The notes below the pieces were generated by a model. It made no database searches, was not told where the DNA came from, and worked only from the letters and a program-made list of their open reading frames with translations. Shown here in pieces: positions 61,162 to 64,000 of a stretch of DNA of 64,000 nt. This stretch comes from Cyrtodaria siliqua (lineage: Eukaryota; Mollusca; Bivalvia; Adapedonta; Hiatellidae). Both the position numbers and the translations under genes were made by a program. The number at the start of each line of letters is the position of its first letter. Within the stretch, counting starts at the first letter, position 1. Location: positions 184,566 to 248,565 of the forward strand of contig JAWPHD010002620.1 of assembly GCA_037043455.1 (NCBI GenBank). The letters run 5' to 3'.

Positions 61162-62130
61162 TATAACATTGTAATTTGTACATGTTTAACTAGTATTTAC
61201 ACTTAAATAGCGAAGTCTACACTTTCCATGTTACATAAAAAAAATCAACACTAATTGGGTCAGCTACGTTAGTAACAGTCAACAAAAGTTCAACATTTAT
61301 TTGGTTTATCAAATATGAACTAACACTAATTATGCTATTTTCGTGTACAGTCTTCAGTCAAAGGTTAACACTAATTCGGTAATTTAACAGTCTCTAATCA
61401 CAGTCAACATTTATTTGGTGTTTATGCGTCAACATCTATCAAACTCATTGACTTATCTACGTTTACAACTTTGAACCAAATTTGAACATTTATTTTAGTT
61501 ATCACTAATCAGGGTTTTTCCCCCCCATACAAATGGGAAGAGGCCCAAGACTGTACATTTTGTCGAAAAACAAACACGTTATTTTCTCATTTTGGGAAAG
61601 AAGTACGATTTAATCAATTAAATAAATATGGCAATACTATGAACTGACTTAACAGACAAAAGCACATTGCATAATTAATGGTTTTCTTCTCAAATTCCGA
61701 GGGACTGCTGTTTTTTTTATCTGCTACATCGGATAAAAAAAGCCCTGCTAATTTGGTTATCTACAGTCTCTAATCAAAGGCCGACACTATTTTGGTTATT
61801 TGCGATAACAACGGCCATTAATCAAAAGTCAACATGGATTTGGTTATCTGCGATAACAATAGCCTACATCCAAAAGTCAACACTATTTTGGTTATCCGCG
61901 ATAACAGCAGACTTCATCCAAATTTCAACATTAATTTGGTTATCCGCGATAGCAACATCCAAAAGTCAACATTAGTTTGTTTATCTGCGATAAACAGCTT
62001 CATCCAAAAGCAACATTATTTTCGTTATCTGCGATAACAACAGCATTCATCCAAAAGTCAACATTAGTATGGTTATCTGAACACTCGGTAATCTTGAAGT
62101 TCGTATCATACATTCCATTTAACACGTTGT
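60474..62130 (+). repeat. 1.6-kb tandem duplication, copy A
   Basis: It consists of a GT-rich part (60474-60950), the 170-bp block with GAAAGGTGCCGGATCTG, a TA/GA microsatellite (about 61118-61160), an 'AACACTAATTTGGT'-type degenerate repeat and the GTTATCTGCGATAAC repeats. It ends CATACATTCCATTTAACAC and is followed by copy B. No gene. Confidence 0.85.
61790..62085. repeat. ~48-bp repeat with GTTATC-NGC-GATAAC hairpin, six units
   Basis: Units near 61797, 61841, 61891, 61939, 61979 and 62025 each contain GTTATC(T/C)GCGATAAC or a variant, an inverted repeat. This is followed by CATCCAAAAGTCAACATTA. It recurs in copy B at 63410-63645 with one unit fewer. Confidence 0.75.
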
Positions 62131-62768
62131 GAATGTACTTGTCTGTACGTGACTGTTTACAAGTTGTACATGTATATACGTACGTGCGTGTACTTCACTT
62201 TATGTGTGCGTGCTTGCGTGCGTGCGTGCGTTCGTGTGTGTGTATGTGTGCCTGTGTGTGTACGTGTGTATACGTTTGTGTGTGTAAATGTTAGTACGTG
62301 TTTTTACGTATGTGTGTGCGTGCGTGCGTATATGAATGAGTGCGCGCGTGCTTGCTTGCGTGCGCCTGTGTGTGTGTGTACATGTACATGTGTGTGTGTG
62401 TGCGTGTGCGTTCGTGCGTGTGTGTGTGTTTTCGTGCGTGCGTGTGTGTGTGTGCGTGTGTACGAGTGTCCTTTTGTTTACGTGTGTATACGTGTACGAG
62501 TGTGTTTACGTTTGCTCGTGTGTTCGTGTGCTGCATGTGCGAGCGCGTGCGCTTACGTGTACGTGCGTGCGTTCGTGCGTGCGTGAATTATATTTAATTG
62601 AATAAAAATTATCATTAGCCACATTTGAGCGTTCAACCACATACAGCTATGTTGAGACAGTGACAATGAAAGGTGCCGGATCTGTAAATTCAGTAGATTG
62701 AAGTATATTAAAGGGAGATAATTAGAACTCACAACTAATATAGATATATATGTATGTATATATGTATG

Positions 62769-62807
<39 letters not shown>

Positions 62808-63695
62808 AACATTGTAATTTGTACATGTTTAACTAGTATTTACACTTAAATAGCGAAGTCTACACTTTCCATGTTACATAAAAAAAATCAACACTAATTG
62901 GGTCAGCTACGTTAGTAACAGTCAACAAAAGTTCAACATTTATTTGGTTTATCAAATATGAACTAACACTAATTATGCTATTTTCGTGTACAGTCTTCAG
63001 TCAAAGGTAAACACTAATTCGGTAATTTAACAGTCTCTAATCACAGTCAACATTTATTTGGTGTTTATGCGTCAACATCTATCAAAGTTGAACATTTATT
63101 TCAGTTATCACTAATCAGGGTATAACTGCCCCCCCCCACCCCCCCCCCCCCCCCCCCCCCCCCCCCCACCCATACAAATGGGAAGAGGCCCAGGACTGTT
63201 CATTTTGTCGAAAAAGAAGTACGATTTAATCAATTAAATAAATATGGCAATACTATGAACTGACTTAACAGACAAAAGCACATTGCATAATTAATGGTTT
63301 TCTTCTCAAATTCCGAGGGACTGCTGTTTTTGTTATCTGCTACATCGGATAAAAAAAGCCCTGCTAATTTGGTTATCTACAGTCTCTAATCAAAGGCCGA
63401 CACTATTTTGGTTATTTGCGATAACAACGGCCATTAATCAAAAGTCAACATGGATTTGGTTATCTCCGATAACAGCAGACTTCATCCAAAATTCAACATT
63501 AATTTGGTTATCCGCGATAGCAACATCCAAAAGTCAACATTAGTTTGTTTATCTGCGATAAACAGCTTCATCCAAAAGCAACATTATTTTCGTTATCTGC
63601 GATAACAACAGCATTCATCCAAAAGTCAACATTAGTTTGGTTATCTGAACACTCGGTAATCTTGAAGTTCGTATCATACATTCCATTTAACACTT
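62131..63695 (+). repeat. 1.6-kb tandem duplication, copy B
   Basis: Same order as copy A, from the GTTGTGAATGTACTTGTCTG start to CATACATTCCATTTAACAC. Relative to A it has a deletion near 63085 (about 35 bp), a large poly-C expansion, a deletion near 63210 and loss of one GATAAC unit near 63460. The open frames in the GT part are artefacts. Confidence 0.85.
63129..63171 (+). repeat. Poly-C tract
   Basis: About 40 C with two interrupting A, where copy A (61519-61528) has only eight or so C. The complementary strand is poly-G and could form G-quadruplexes. Assembly length may be unreliable. Confidence 0.9.
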
Positions 63696-63764
63696 CCATT
63701 TGTTTGTAATTATATTTTTTTAAACATGCTTGAATATAATGATATGCATATAGTCGTGACTGTA

Positions 63765-64000
63765 TACGAGGGTTGTACGAAAAATAATGCAACCTGTCAA
63801 TTTTCTCAAAGATTTGCCAATTCCTTATCATATAGTATGCCTAGTTACACTCCAAATAAACCCGTTCACCTTAACAAATCGCTTCAGTCTTTTTAACCAG
63901 TTTTCGAAGCAATGGTTACACTCATATATGGGTATACTCATCAGCACTGATGATTCGTGGATTCCAGGGCTGTTATGGATGCATGTCTCTTCTCAGAGAG
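63765..64000 (-). mobile_element. 3' end of a mariner-type transposon, cut by the window
   Basis: TATACGAGGGTTGTACG at 63763 looks like a mariner terminal repeat after a TA. Reading the minus strand from about 63915, ECNHCFENWLKRLKRFVKVN matches the C-terminus of mariner transposases (..CF..W..R...C....G.YFEG). The end is degenerate (GFIW instead of G.YFEG). The element continues beyond 64000, so its state is unknown. Confidence 0.65.

Noticed and set aside
63568..63831. 87-codon minus-strand frame at the right edge
   Set aside because: It spans the mariner terminal repeat and the GATAAC repeat. The real transposase remnant is in another frame at about 63840-64000.

Overview
This is eukaryotic, AT-rich, intron- and repeat-bearing DNA, most likely from a bivalve (or other) mollusc. 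The grounds are several tRNA-derived SINEs, the short AAGGGAGATAA motif (27297, 44880, 61075, 62709) that I associate with mollusc genomes, C2H2 zinc-finger exons with good intron acceptors, a Polinton remnant, a Ty3/gypsy element with an envelope gene, and long GT-derived minisatellites. The species assignment is an inference. I see no bacterial, organellar or ordinary single-copy housekeeping gene. The window reads as a graveyard of repeats and mobile elements around two related zinc-finger exons.

Layout. 1-3360: tandem and hairpin repeats. 3365-5737: a diverged inverted copy of part of a unit found again at 24-35 kb. 5862-8050: a 75-bp minisatellite, then a 10-finger C2H2 exon (minus strand, one in-frame stop). 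8361-12460: a SINE and 59-bp and 38-bp minisatellites. 13150-14642: a second, longer and more broken C2H2 exon (about 17 fingers, minus). Its downstream flank resembles that of the first, so the two look like duplicates. 14.8-23.8 kb: SINEs, tRNA-like heads, degenerate repeats and a perfect 67-bp palindrome. 23998-35650: a nearly identical head-to-tail duplication of a 5.83-kb unit. The unit carries a hAT-like transposase fragment, a 347-bp inverted-repeat element and a 124-bp insertion with 12-bp target duplications. The old inverted copy at 3.4-5.7 kb keeps the empty sites of both insertions. 35.9-40.0 kb: two dead LINE fragments. 40.1-44.1 kb: a decayed Polinton/Maverick, with protein-primed DNA polymerase B on plus and integrase and others on minus. 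44.2-44.9 kb: a GT-rich module that recurs at 60.3-61.1 and 62.1-62.8 kb.

45260-57264 is the centrepiece: a complete 12-kb LTR retrotransposon with 777/772-bp TG..CA LTRs and a 4-bp CTAG target duplication. It has gag-protease, reverse transcriptase, RNase H, integrase, an intact 297-aa ORF with a RING-like zinc motif, and an errantivirus-type envelope with signal peptide, furin site and transmembrane anchor. Good splice acceptors precede both the RING ORF and env, suggesting spliced subgenomic mRNAs. All other frames are broken by stops or frameshifts. A 419-bp palindromic MITE has also jumped into a serine-rich ORF behind the integrase; its removal by coordinates puts the flanking halves back in one frame.

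57.3-64.0 kb: a 2.3-kb GT-derived array with roughly 200-400-bp higher-order structure, a 1.6-kb tandem duplication, a poly-C expansion present in only one copy, and the 3' end of a mariner element running off the window.
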